Origin: Astropecten irregularis
Lineage: Eukaryota; Echinodermata; Asteroidea; Paxillosida; Astropectinidae
NCBI GenBank assembly: GCA_963971285.1
Contig: OZ020258.1
Span: 2,046,001-2,110,000 of the forward strand
Direction of reading: 5' to 3'
DNA: 64,000 nt
Shown: positions 55,006-64,000 of the stretch, in pieces
How the letters are laid out: each line of letters opens with the position of its first letter
Position numbering within the stretch: position 1 is the stretch's first letter
Notes under the pieces: model-generated
Seen by the model: the letters and a program-made list of their open reading frames with translations, nothing else
Told to the model about the DNA's origin: nothing
Database searches by the model: none
Translations under genes and position numbers: made by a program

Positions 55006-58000
55006 TCACATGTATATCAGACAAACCAAGGCCAGCAAGTTGGCAAGAATCAATTCCCAGGTCCCACGGGTGCTCACAGGGGCGCCAGCGATATAGGTGC
55101 AGTTGGTAATCTCGTAGTTGGTGGGTATTGGACACCTGTTCTGAGCGGCTAACGACTCTGTCACGTCCTCGTGGGCGCAGGTGCCGTTGATGATGCGGAA
55201 AGCTCCAGTGGCGGACACTCTGAAACCAACAAATGAAAGATGAAAATCAAAACTTTCAAGATCAACACCAGCAAGAATGTTTGCATTTTGTGAGCTGCAA
55301 ATTTGTCAGAAGATAGAGCATGTCCATTTCAAGTGCTCAGGCCGTGTTCCAAATATCTGGCTGCGGCTGCCCATTACACACACACCTATGGCAGCCACTA
55401 GCCAGTGACTGCAGCCATTTCCATAGACTTGTGTGTAATTTGTGGTCGCAGCCAGAGATTTGGGCCACGGCCGCATAGTCCCTGGTACAATTTTGTGGTA
55501 GTCACTAAAGATTCGCTACGAAAGAAACAATCGTTCGACCAAGCTACAAAGCTGATCTATGGTGGGAACCAGCTGCAAGCAATGCTCATCACACAGATAC
55601 TTTGGCTGGTAATCAGAGTGCACAGATGAGCCACGACTGTTGGTATACCATTTACTTGGCAGCCTGCTGAAGACCCAGTGAGCAGACTAGTGGATGATTT
55701 GATTCCTACCTGTTGTTGATGCGGCAGTTGAAGTTGAAGTACAAGCTCTCTCGGTAGTTTCTCCAGCTCTCCACTACCAACAGGAACAGGTTGGTCTTAG
55801 GAAGGGCAGCTACGTAGTAGAAGCCGGACTTGCACGCGCCAGAGATGTTCCCGATGATCATGCCACTTGGCTCTGTGCCAAAAAAAACCCCAGAAATTAT
55901 ATTCCACTTTCCGCCTTTTGTAAGAGAGTGACTCAGCAGAAAATTTCAAATAATTCATTTTTTGTTCTTTCCCGAAATGTTGGAGCACTGTTTTCTCATT
56001 GCTTTCTCATATGGTGGGATTCGAACCTACTCCTCATAACATTCTAGTGCTTCTTACACCTGAAACAAGACCATGTGTTAATGTGAGTGAACACTGGCTG
56101 AAGCATCAGGCATTCGCTTTGGTCGGTTTTTTTTTCTTCGGTTAAGCCAAGTCTCTGCCTCATCATACATTTCTCCATTCCTTCATATTGTTTCCATATT
56201 TATGTAGTGATGTGGATTAATTTCAACCGAGGGACTGTGTCCAGTCTATTGTCAGGCCATGTTGCGCTCACGAGTCACAGCTATTTTTCAGTAACATCTG
56301 CCCAGTGATAGGTAGAGGTCAAGGGTTGGGGGCAGGGTGAAGAGGTTTCTCAAAAAGCCAAACTTTGGACCACGAGGGTTGAAAGAAGGACAGTAGAATG
56401 TTTGAGACTGAATCGCAGGAAACAACTCATACAACTGTGAGCTGAATAAATTGGACATAGCTATGTCCCATCCAGGAAAATGAAGAACTTGGTAGTTGTA
56501 CTGCTTATTTCTCGACTACTTCATTAACATATCATCTTAAATGATTCTTCAAAAACACATGTGTAGCGGTATGTGAGTGGTTTCATGGCTTCTGACTGGA
56601 AAACGAACAAAGATAATTTTAAACACCGCTAGCATAGGGCTGGATAGCTCAGTTGGTAGAGCACCAGTACAGTATTCCAGATGTTATAGGTTTGAATCTC
56701 ACCAGTCATTATTCTTTGTTCACCTACAAATGACCACATTGAATAGTTTGCTTACCGAGTACCGAGCTGTTGGCCTGGTAACCCACCACGTCCTGAATGC
56801 ATCCAAACTTACTAGAGAAGCTGGGAATGGGACCTTTGTTTTTGTAGTAGTCGTCCAGTTCTTCTGGAGTATTGGCAATACCGTTCAGATTAACCTTTGG
56901 ACAAAATAAATAGTCATGTTCAAAATCACGTGACCAATCAATGATGATAATGAGCGAACAAATACGGCTGATTCACAATAGTGCACCACCATGAGTTTGC
57001 AATGCGTTGGCCAATCACAATGCGCAGAATTAATTTTGTCGACAAACTGCGCATGTGGAAAGATGCGCAGTTTGTTGACAAATTGGCCAACGCGTTGCAA
57101 ACTTTTGGTGACGCACTATTGTGAAAAGCCTGTATTCAAAAACTAAAGTTTCACTACCACAAGCACAAAACAGCTTTTTGATGGTATGCAACACTATCTG
57201 TTAGTGCTGGGATTTTTATCTGGATAAATGTTAACTGACCCGGATTTAATTATCCGGTTACGAATTTTCACCAACCGTTAACCGAAACTGAAAGGGTAAA
57301 AACCGAGACCAACGTTTGGCTCACGCTCAACAACCCAAAAAGTGTAAACTGTAGAATTTCAGTCAGTTATTTTGTCAATTTTGCCAAGTAGAAACACGCT
57401 TTTCACAAACCGGATCCAGTAACATTACATGTACTGGATCTAAATGCTTGATCTAAAAAACAACGATCACATTGAAGAAGACGTATTTACCATTAATCGC
57501 ATGTCAAGCATGTCGCATGTGATACCCTAGGTTAACTGTTAACCTGATTTTTTTTTGCAATCAGTAACGGGATATGAAATTACCCGATTTTGCCCAGCAC
57601 TACTATCTGTCTCCTTCCATTGTAACTAGAACAATTAATGAGGTACTGCTTAATTCAGACCAAGAATGACGCAAATTTGAAATCGTTTTTTAAATTTATT
57701 TGACATCCTTAGCAAGGATCGATTTCACAAAGCACCAAGACTGACATGATTAAAATGCGGATCAATCTTCACTGAGCAAAAGTGTAAGTACTGTCAATAT
57801 ATAAATAACTATAAAGTGACATTGACAGCTCACGTTTTGTGTTTTGAGAGTTCCATCCCTGACTCGTCAACTTCATATCTGAATTTGATTTACGATAGTT
57901 GGATTTGGAGCCTAAAACATGGCTTAGGAAATCAACTCCCAGTCCTTCTCCTTTCTATAAACCAGAGTAGTGCTGGACCAAATTGGGTAATTTCATATCC

Positions 58001-61000
58001 AGTTACTGATTGCAAAAAAAAATCAGGTTAACAGTTAACCTATGCAATCACCTTCATTAAATGGCAACGCTAGCACCGCGACGGTCATGCTACAAGATCA
58101 AATGCTAGATCAAGCATTTAGATCAAGTACGTATAATGGTTTTTTTAGGCCAAGTATGAGAAAAGCGTGTTTCTACTTGGCAAAATGGACAAAATAACAG
58201 ACTGAAATTCAAGTATGTATTCAACTGTTTACACTTTTTGGGTTGTTGAGCATGAGCCAAACGTTCAATCCCTTTTTTTCCTTTCAGTTTCAGCTAACGG
58301 TTTGCAGAAATTTGTAACCGGATAATTAAATCCGGATCAATTAATCTATAACCAGATAAAAATCCCAGCACTAAACCAGAGAGAAGCTCTACCACATGGA
58401 AGCAAAAGAGCAGTCTTACCCTTGGTGAAGAGGACGACAGGCTGCAGGACCCTTGAAAGTCGATGGTCTCCTTACGGACAAAGAACCGATGCTTATAGAT
58501 GAGCTCTCTCATGATCTCCCCTTCCTTCTTACCCAGCGACACGCTGTTGTACTTGGCCGTGTCTAAGTCACTGATGTGTATGAACTCCGGATCGATGACG
58601 ATGTTGGCCGAATTGTCAATTAAGTAGCACCTGTCGCAGGGAAGAGATAATAATTGATCATACATGAGAGTCTGGCTTAAGAGAAAAAAGATGAGTAGGA
58701 TTTGAAGTTTTGCATGGTGGTGAGACTAGAACTAAGTGAGACTTGCGGAGACACCATATGTACTCTTTCCGGAAGGTGTATGGTCCTGAGAAGGACCGGT
58801 GAGTTGGCAAGTTGCTGTTTGTCCCTCGAACCCGCCTGAGTAGTTATGGTGACAGGGCCTTTTCAAGTACTGCCCCCCCCCCCCCCTCTGGAATTCCTTA
58901 CCAGTAGACCTGAGAGAAACACATAATCCCGCACTCTTTGCACAGAGATTAAAAACACACCTTTATGTCCTGGCTTTTCCATCTTGAGACTGAGGCTGTT
59001 TCACTAGACGGGCGCCTTTGAATGGTCTCTAGATAAAGGCGCCTTATAAATGCTGTATTATTATTATTATTATTATTGTTTCTGAAAGAAATGAAGATTG
59101 CAAACTGGACGGCTGATTCAACCGTTCTTGGCAGGCCTCACCTGGTCATACAGCCGGGCTCTCCGTCTGGGCAGGCATAATAATCCAGGCAGGACCGGGA
59201 CATGTCCTTGTCTCTCATAATTTCAAACACGTTGGTGTGGAAGTCATTGTACAGGATGTCCAGCGATGTCACTGCTTCTACCTTCTCCGATGCGCATCGT
59301 GTCGTGTCCGTCAAATTGGGGGCCTGGCTCTTGTAACACCGACCTGTGGCAAAGAAACAAACAAGTGATTACTGTCTGTGATTCTATCCAAAGAGACCAC
59401 ATATTTACGTTTTACAATACCGTCCAAGGACAAGGCATTGCCTTTTCTATTGTCCCTGTACCTCGATCGATCGATACACTCCCATAGACTAAGCACATCT
59501 GTACGTTCGAGGACAACTTTAAACAAAAGAAGTCCACCTGAGGTTTCATTGTTGTTCCTTTATCCTATTGTCCAGGGGCCAATTTCATAGAGCTGCTTAA
59601 GCACAAAATTACGGTAAGCATGAAAAGTCTTCCTTGATCAAACAGGATTACCAACCAAATGTTCATGTGATGTTGACTGCTTTTGACTTGCATTCAGCCA
59701 TTGTTTACTGAGCATAACATTCACAAGGAGTTTTAGCTGACATACTGATTTTATTTACCAAGGTTTTTGGTGCTTAAGCAAATTTAGGTGCTTAAGCAGC
59801 TCTATGAAATTGGCCGCTGGTTCTAAATACAGTACATGTTCAAGGCTGCTTACCAGAGACGCAATCTGCGTCCGTGGAGCATTTACATCCAGGTTTTCGT
59901 TTTCCCGTTTGATTGCACTGCTCCTCATCGATGGTCGGCATGCCTTCAAAGACAGCCTGAGAGACACTGATGATCTTGCCGACGCCGGCCGAGTCCATGT
60001 ACGCCGTAGAGATGGACGTCTTGTCTGAGTTGGTGATGACTCGATGGTACCATGGCCTCCTGATACAAACAAAAAAGAAAAGACATTGAAAGTTAACAAA
60101 GACAAAATTGACTGGAACGGGATTCGAACCAGCGACCTCCAGAATACCGTACTGGTGCTCTTACAAACTGAGCTATCTAGCCCTATGTTGGTGGTGTCCC
60201 TAATAGTCAATTATCTCTGTTCATTTGGCAGTCAGAAGCCATGAAACCATGCACATACTGCTATGTCCCAAGGAACATTTTATCGATTTATCGTTCAGCA
60301 TAATACCCCTTAGAACCAGTACACAGGGGATCACTCAAAGAGGATGCGGCTTGGACTGCAATTACAGGGATCCCACAAAATGTTGCCAACACAATTTCAC
60401 AACTTTTCCTGTGATTTATTTGCTTTATCTCCAGGACCATTCTGACCCCATAAAAGGAATCCATGTACAAGATATTATCAATTTCAACTCTCAAAGCTTT
60501 TCCAACCAAAAGATCTAGCCCTATATGTAATGCGTATTGTAATTCTTTGACGTTGTACTTACTTTGTCGGATCGTAATATCTCTTTGACCTATGACCGGG
60601 GTAAGTTCGGAAGACTCCACTTCGACAGCCGATGTACGTCCACTTCACGTCTGTCAGCATCTTCTTGTTACGATTTCGCCAGATCTTCTCAATTTGTGAC
60701 GTGATTAGAACATCAGCTCTGATAAATGGAAAACACAGTAGATGTTCACTCTCTTCAAATTCTTAGCACGGTCTATTAGAACCCTTTGTTCTTAGTGCAT
60801 GACAATACACTATGCAAATCACAGATTTAGCAACTTATTCTTGAATAAGAATACTTCCTGTATTTACTCTGTATTTTGGGCCAGATCTCTACTTCAACAG
60901 CCAAGTAACCAGTGAATAACAGCAACCAACAGTACATGCATGCTTAATATAATTAGGACATAAAAATATACAGCAGCCTTCTTACCGAACTCCTTTAGTG

Positions 61001-63892
61001 AATTTATTGGTCTTGTTAGTCAGAGGGCAGCCTGTATCCGGCATCCGGCCGTTGATAAACTTGTGAGCTTCGACAGTTTTCCTAGCCAAGTCATCATCGA
61101 CGAGGTAGACGTTGGGGTCGCAGTAGCAGCGAGGAGCCAAGAAGAAGCTGGAGTAGAGGTAGGAGACACGAAGGTCCGGGTACTTGGCCTCGTTGTAGAA
61201 CACTTGAATCTTGTCATATTCACCTGCAAGTGTTTGAGAAGTGTGACAGGCTGAGACTTGTCTTGGCTGCCTTCATCTATGATCTAGACCCGGAAGAAAT
61301 GTCATGTCTCTCTACCACCCTCTGGGTCATTCAGGAAGCCTGTGTGGAAACTTAATTAGGTCTATAGAAGTTGACCTATAGGTTGGTATTTGATGGTCCG
61401 GCCCTGCCTCCATCGGGTCCATTAGAGGCATGGTTGGAAAGGTCTATAGAGGTTGACCTATAGCTAGGTTGTATGTGATAGCCCAATCTATGGCTGCCTC
61501 CATCTGGACCATTAGAGGTCTGATTGGAAAGGTCTATAGAGGTTGGACAATAGGTTGGTCCATACTATGTCTGCCTCCATCTGGACTTTTAGAGGCCTGG
61601 TTGGAAAGGTCTATAGAGGTTGGACTATAGGTAGTCCCTGCTATGGCTGCCTCCATCTGGACCATTATCTAATGGTCCAGATGGAGGCAGCCACAGGTGT
61701 ATGAGGTACATTGGCCTATTAGCCAGTCCCTAGATACAGACCAACAACGCATAGACCTCTCAGTTGCTCAGTTAGTGAGGTATATTTACCTGGTAGTTCT
61801 TTCCTGGCCAGGGTGCTGTTATATTCCTTCAGTAGGTTGAAGTAACTCGTTGGTTGAATATTAGAGCGGTCCTTAGGTTCATCTGCTCTCCGAAATACCT
61901 GAAATGAAAAAGTATATTACCAGACATCAACGATGCATGCGAATGGATAGTAGTGTTCATTGATCCACTCCATTTTTTATGCAACATCAAATAGACAAGT
62001 TCTATACACATAGCAACCAGGAGACTATACCCATAGCAACATCCAAACTGTATCCTACCATGCAATAAATGTTATCACTGGGTGTCGCTGTGCAAAACGT
62101 GCCCCAAATCGTGTGCCATTATTTTTATTACCTACAGAGTCTTCAGCTGAAAAATTCAAACTGGAGTGTTTATGTGCAATGAAAGAAGGCAGTGTAGTAT
62201 AGTGTGCATCAGATACATCAGATTTACCTCACAAATGGCTAAATGGGCCAACTTCTTTATTAAAAGGAACTAGAAAGAACTGGATAGAAAGACACGACCA
62301 AACCAAATCATCTGGGTTACTCACTTCATCCGTTTTAGCCAGACTGAAAGCCAATGAGTAGTCCGTCTGGTCCAGATGGGTATAATAGTACGTCGCTGGC
62401 ATAACTTGTCTCTTCACACCATCAGAAAAACTACCCTGAAACACACAAACACAAAATGACAAACAAACTTAATACTGTGAATTTTGTTCAAAAAGGGAAC
62501 AAGAAATATGTTACTTTGTAGGATTTGAAGCTTTGCAAGGTGGTAGTAACTTAAGAAAGTAAGGTTTGTGGAGACTGTAACTCTTTCCTAGAAGTGTGGT
62601 TCTGAAAAGAACCAGTGAGAAGTTGTCTCGACGTTCCGGCCAGTGTACTCTGGCCGTCCTCAAATCTGTGGGTTATAAAGGAATCCGGATGTGGGGGAGC
62701 ACTGAATTGGGATTCTGGGCGTTGGAGTGCACTCTCACAAGTTCTTTTAAGAACCATACTTCTATAAAAGAGTTAATACATGGTGTCTCCACACCTTACT
62801 CTCTTACGTTACTTTGTTTCCATCATCAAGTTTTTAAGGGAAAGTTTGAGAAGATATAGTACTTACCTTTGGAACACCCCTCTGTGCATTTTTGATTTCT
62901 CTGAAGCCAGTTTCTCCTTTCAGCATGGCGTCGACGATGGCACTAAACTCCTCCGGTTGGCCTTCAGGCTGCTCTAGTTGTATGATGGGAACTAAGATGG
63001 GATCTTCCACCAGCTATACAAGAAAAAAGATGCAACACAGTCATGTTATGTCACAGGTCATATCGGTATTGCATTTTGGGACTCATAATTTTGAGAATTG
63101 TAATATTTAAGACTGACTGATCAATGTTAACATAACTGGACAAAGTCATATTGGTACAGTATTACATTTTGGGACTCATAATTATGACAATTTGAATAAT
63201 TAAGACTAACTCACAGTACTATTACACTACTGGGCAACATCATATTTCTATTACATTTTGGGACTGATTTTGACAAATGTAATTATAAAGACTGACTCAC
63301 AGTACTATTATATCATTGGGAACAGCCAATTTGTCTTGGGACTGCAATAACTTTGAAAGATGTAATAACTTAGACTGAGTGCACTCACTGTTTATACTAT
63401 ATATCTTGGGATAGAAGCAGCTTTGACAGAGGTAATAGACCTTATTCACAGTGCATCCATCCTACTATACATTCAAAGTAGTTCAATAAAACCAAGGTAT
63501 GGGCCGTGTCCGAAACGGGCTTCCAGAGCTACGGCTAGGTCTATTGTCTTGGTGTCTCCGCGTATTTCCAATTAAAGTGAAGACCTAGACCTAGCTCTAG
63601 ACAACAGATTCCGATGCAGCCTTGGATTAAAAATAGTCTGGTACCCGTTTTCTTTTTAGAATTGGTCTTATCTTTTCCAACGGGTACACAAGGAAGGTGA
63701 CAAGATGGATGTGCCGTGAATAAGGCGTAATAGGAGCAATTACTCACATTGCTACTGGGTTTCAGGAGGGGATGAAAGATGGTTCCTCCATAGTTATCAA
63801 TCAGGAATGCATACACAGAGCCCCACTGATTGTTGACGATCAGGTTCTCAATTTCTTCCAAGGTACAGTCCACTCCGACGACTCCAAGGAGT
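55006..63892 (-). CDS. Alpha2delta/CACHD1-family Cache-domain protein, 3' part (12 exons)
   Basis: Exons 63892-63748, 63013-62867, 62435-62325, 61898-61790, 61223-60986, 60718-60563, 60059-59854, 59343-59142, 58630-58420, 56894-56756, 55872-55710 and 55219-55006 join in frame to the last 679 residues; the 5' part (expected signal peptide and VWA domain) is outside the window. The first exon continues a Cache domain (LLGVVGVDCTLEEIENL, VYAFLIDNYGGTIFHPLLKP). A second Cache region has CRSGVFRTYPGHRSKRYYDPTKRPWY followed by TAYMDSAGVGKIISVSQAVFEG, a pattern I associate more with CACHD1 than with classical alpha2delta. Many cysteine pairs follow, and CMTRCYLIDNSANIVIDP is a typical alpha2delta element. 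The protein ends in a hydrophobic stretch (ELILANLLALVCLIYM) with no cytoplasmic tail, so GPI anchoring is likely, unlike CACHD1. Relatives modulate voltage-gated calcium channel trafficking and gating at the cell surface. Confidence 0.9.
55340..55472. mobile_element. Family D palindrome in the last intron of the Cache gene
   Basis: GGCCGTGTTCCAAATATCTG faces CAGAGATTTGGGCCACGGCC; 121 bp upstream of the terminal exon on the gene strand. Confidence 0.85.
56567..56730 (+). mobile_element. tRNA-like SINE, family 1, long form
   Basis: GGTTTCATGGCTTCTGACTG head, AGGGCTGGATAGCTCAGTTG A-box region, TATAGGTTTGAATCTCACC as a decayed B box. Antisense to the host gene, 26 bp from exon 56756-56894. Confidence 0.75.
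56966..57130. mobile_element. Family M MITE, complete
   Basis: GGCTGATTCACAATAGTGCA faces GCACTATTGTGAAAAGCC; inner GCGTTGGCCAATCACAATGC and ATTGGCCAACGCGTTGCAAA. Best complete member of the family. Confidence 0.85.
57202..57602. mobile_element. 401-bp hAT-type MITE, copy 1, perfect 8-bp TSD
   Basis: Termini TAGTGCTGGG and CCCAGCACTA. CTATCTGT lies directly outside both ends (57194-57201 and 57603-57610). Internal motifs AACCTGATTTTTTTTTGCAA and GATCTAAATGC recur in copy 2. Confidence 0.92.
57968..58373. mobile_element. 406-bp hAT-type MITE, copy 2 inverted, perfect 8-bp TSD
   Basis: Termini TAGTGCTGGA and CCCAGCACTA; AACCAGAG flanks both ends (57960-57967 and 58374-58381). Orientation is opposite to copy 1. 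It ends 47 bp from exon 58420-58630. Confidence 0.92.
58700..58850. mobile_element. Family H copy
   Basis: TTTTGCATGGTGGTGAGACT, CGGAGACACCATATGTACTC and GGTCCTGAGAAGGACCGGTG; compare 23800 and 62525. Confidence 0.6.
58858..59085 (+). mobile_element. 5'-truncated non-LTR retrotransposon 3' end
   Basis: After a poly-C run, the plus frame reads LWNSLPVDLRETHNPALFAQ and then RLKTHLY before a stop, matching the C-terminus common to L2/CR1-type reverse transcriptase ORFs. A hairpin GGCGCCTTTGAA...AAAGGCGCC and a TGTATTATTATT tail follow, the normal 3' end of such elements. It lies antisense in a Cache-gene intron. Confidence 0.75.
59575..59816. mobile_element. Family E MITE, best complete copy
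   Basis: GGGGCCAATTTCATAGAGCT and AGCTCTATGAAATTGGCC are inverted ends; GCTTAAGCA motifs sit inside both ends. It stops 38 bp before exon 59854-60059. Confidence 0.85.
60104..60290 (-). mobile_element. tRNA-like SINE, family 1, long form
   Basis: On plus: TTGACTGGAACGGGATTCGA (B box), AAACTGAGCTATCTAGCCCT (A-box region), GGTGGTGTCCCTAATAGTCA and AGTCAGAAGCCATGAAACCA (head). Same strand as the host gene. Confidence 0.8.
61340..61710. repeat. Intronic minisatellite, ~90-100-bp units, ending in a hairpin
   Basis: GGTCTATAGAGGTTG, CTGCCTCCATCTGGACCATT and AGAGGCCTGGTTGGAAAG recur four times. At 61645-61695 CTGCCTCCATCTGGACCATT meets its inverse AATGGTCCAGATGGAGGCAG. Confidence 0.85.
62525..62815. 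mobile_element. Family H foldback, largest copy
   Basis: GTTTGTGGAGACTGTAACTC with GTGGTTCTGAAAAGAACC on one side and GTTCTTTTAAGAACCATACT with ACATGGTGTCTCCACACC on the other; the centre holds CCGGCCAGTGTACTCTGGCC. Confidence 0.65.
63040..63420. repeat. Diverged intronic tandem repeats
   Basis: ACATTTTGGGACT, AAGACTGACTCACAGTACTA and ATTGGTACAGTATT recur about every 60-120 bp, three to four times. Confidence 0.65.
63434..63728. mobile_element. Family K MITE interrupted by family L
   Basis: ACCTTATTCACAGTGCATCC and ATGTGCCGTGAATAAGGC are the inverted ends; GTAATAG lies outside both, a 7-bp duplication. Family L occupies 63503-63632. It is 20 bp from exon 63748-63892. Confidence 0.8.
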
Positions 63893-64000
63893 CTGAAGGT
63901 GAAAAGAAACCAAAGAAAGTACAGTTTGCTGAAAGGCTATCCAAAAGCAAAATTGACCTTTTAATCACTGAAACTGCTGCTGCATGTCCAACATGGACCT
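63893..64000 (-). other. Intron of the Cache-domain gene, running off the window
   Basis: The acceptor TTTTCACCTTCAG closes the intron at 63893. The preceding exon, which must end in phase 2, is not in the window. Confidence 0.6.

Overview
The window is eukaryotic, intron-rich nuclear DNA. It carries GT-AG spliced genes of typical animal families and dense short transposons. The SRCR-type receptor, the CACHD1-type gene and the repeats fit a marine deuterostome invertebrate, probably an echinoderm and perhaps a sea star. That placement is inference; no rRNA or mitochondrial marker is present. All exon models below were assembled by hand from splice signals, and the reading frame closes across every junction listed.

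Layout: (1) 503-6721, minus strand: 5' part of a secreted LamG-like protein running off the left edge. (2) 7.4-17 kb: intergenic, with nested foldback elements, a 7-bp array, a local duplication and many MITEs. (3) 18165-24422, plus strand: complete four-exon SLC16 (monocarboxylate transporter) gene. (4) 24.5-32.4 kb: intergenic repeats, including CTG/GAT-rich and CRE-rich tracts. (5) 32462-40274, minus: complete eight-exon receptor with domain order signal peptide, SRCR, WSC, CUB, Ser/Thr stalk, membrane helix, Tyr-rich tail. WSC-CUB-stalk-TM is the layout of Kremen, with an SRCR domain where Kremen has a Kringle. This is the most novel object here. (6) 44001-50697, minus: complete eight-exon M14B carboxypeptidase of the CPM/CPN/CPE type. 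(7) 55006-63892 and beyond, minus: the last 12 exons of an alpha2delta/CACHD1-family Cache-domain gene whose 5' part lies outside the window.

Repeats are named by letter. MITE-A and MITE-B are TTAA-flanked and share one half. D is a ~135-bp palindrome. E has GGGGCCAATTTCAT termini. F has GGGGTCGATTTCAC termini. G carries a GATCCTGCTAGGATCGAAAC core. I, J, K and L are two-copy foldback families. M has AGTGCGCC(T/A)CCAAGAG arms. Two tRNA-like SINE families, hAT-type MITEs with intact 8-bp target duplications and two 5'-truncated non-LTR retrotransposon ends are also present. The genes show no operon-like link. Four of the five products are predicted to be surface-attached, secreted or membrane proteins and the fifth is a secreted LamG protein, but nothing in the sequence shows joint function.
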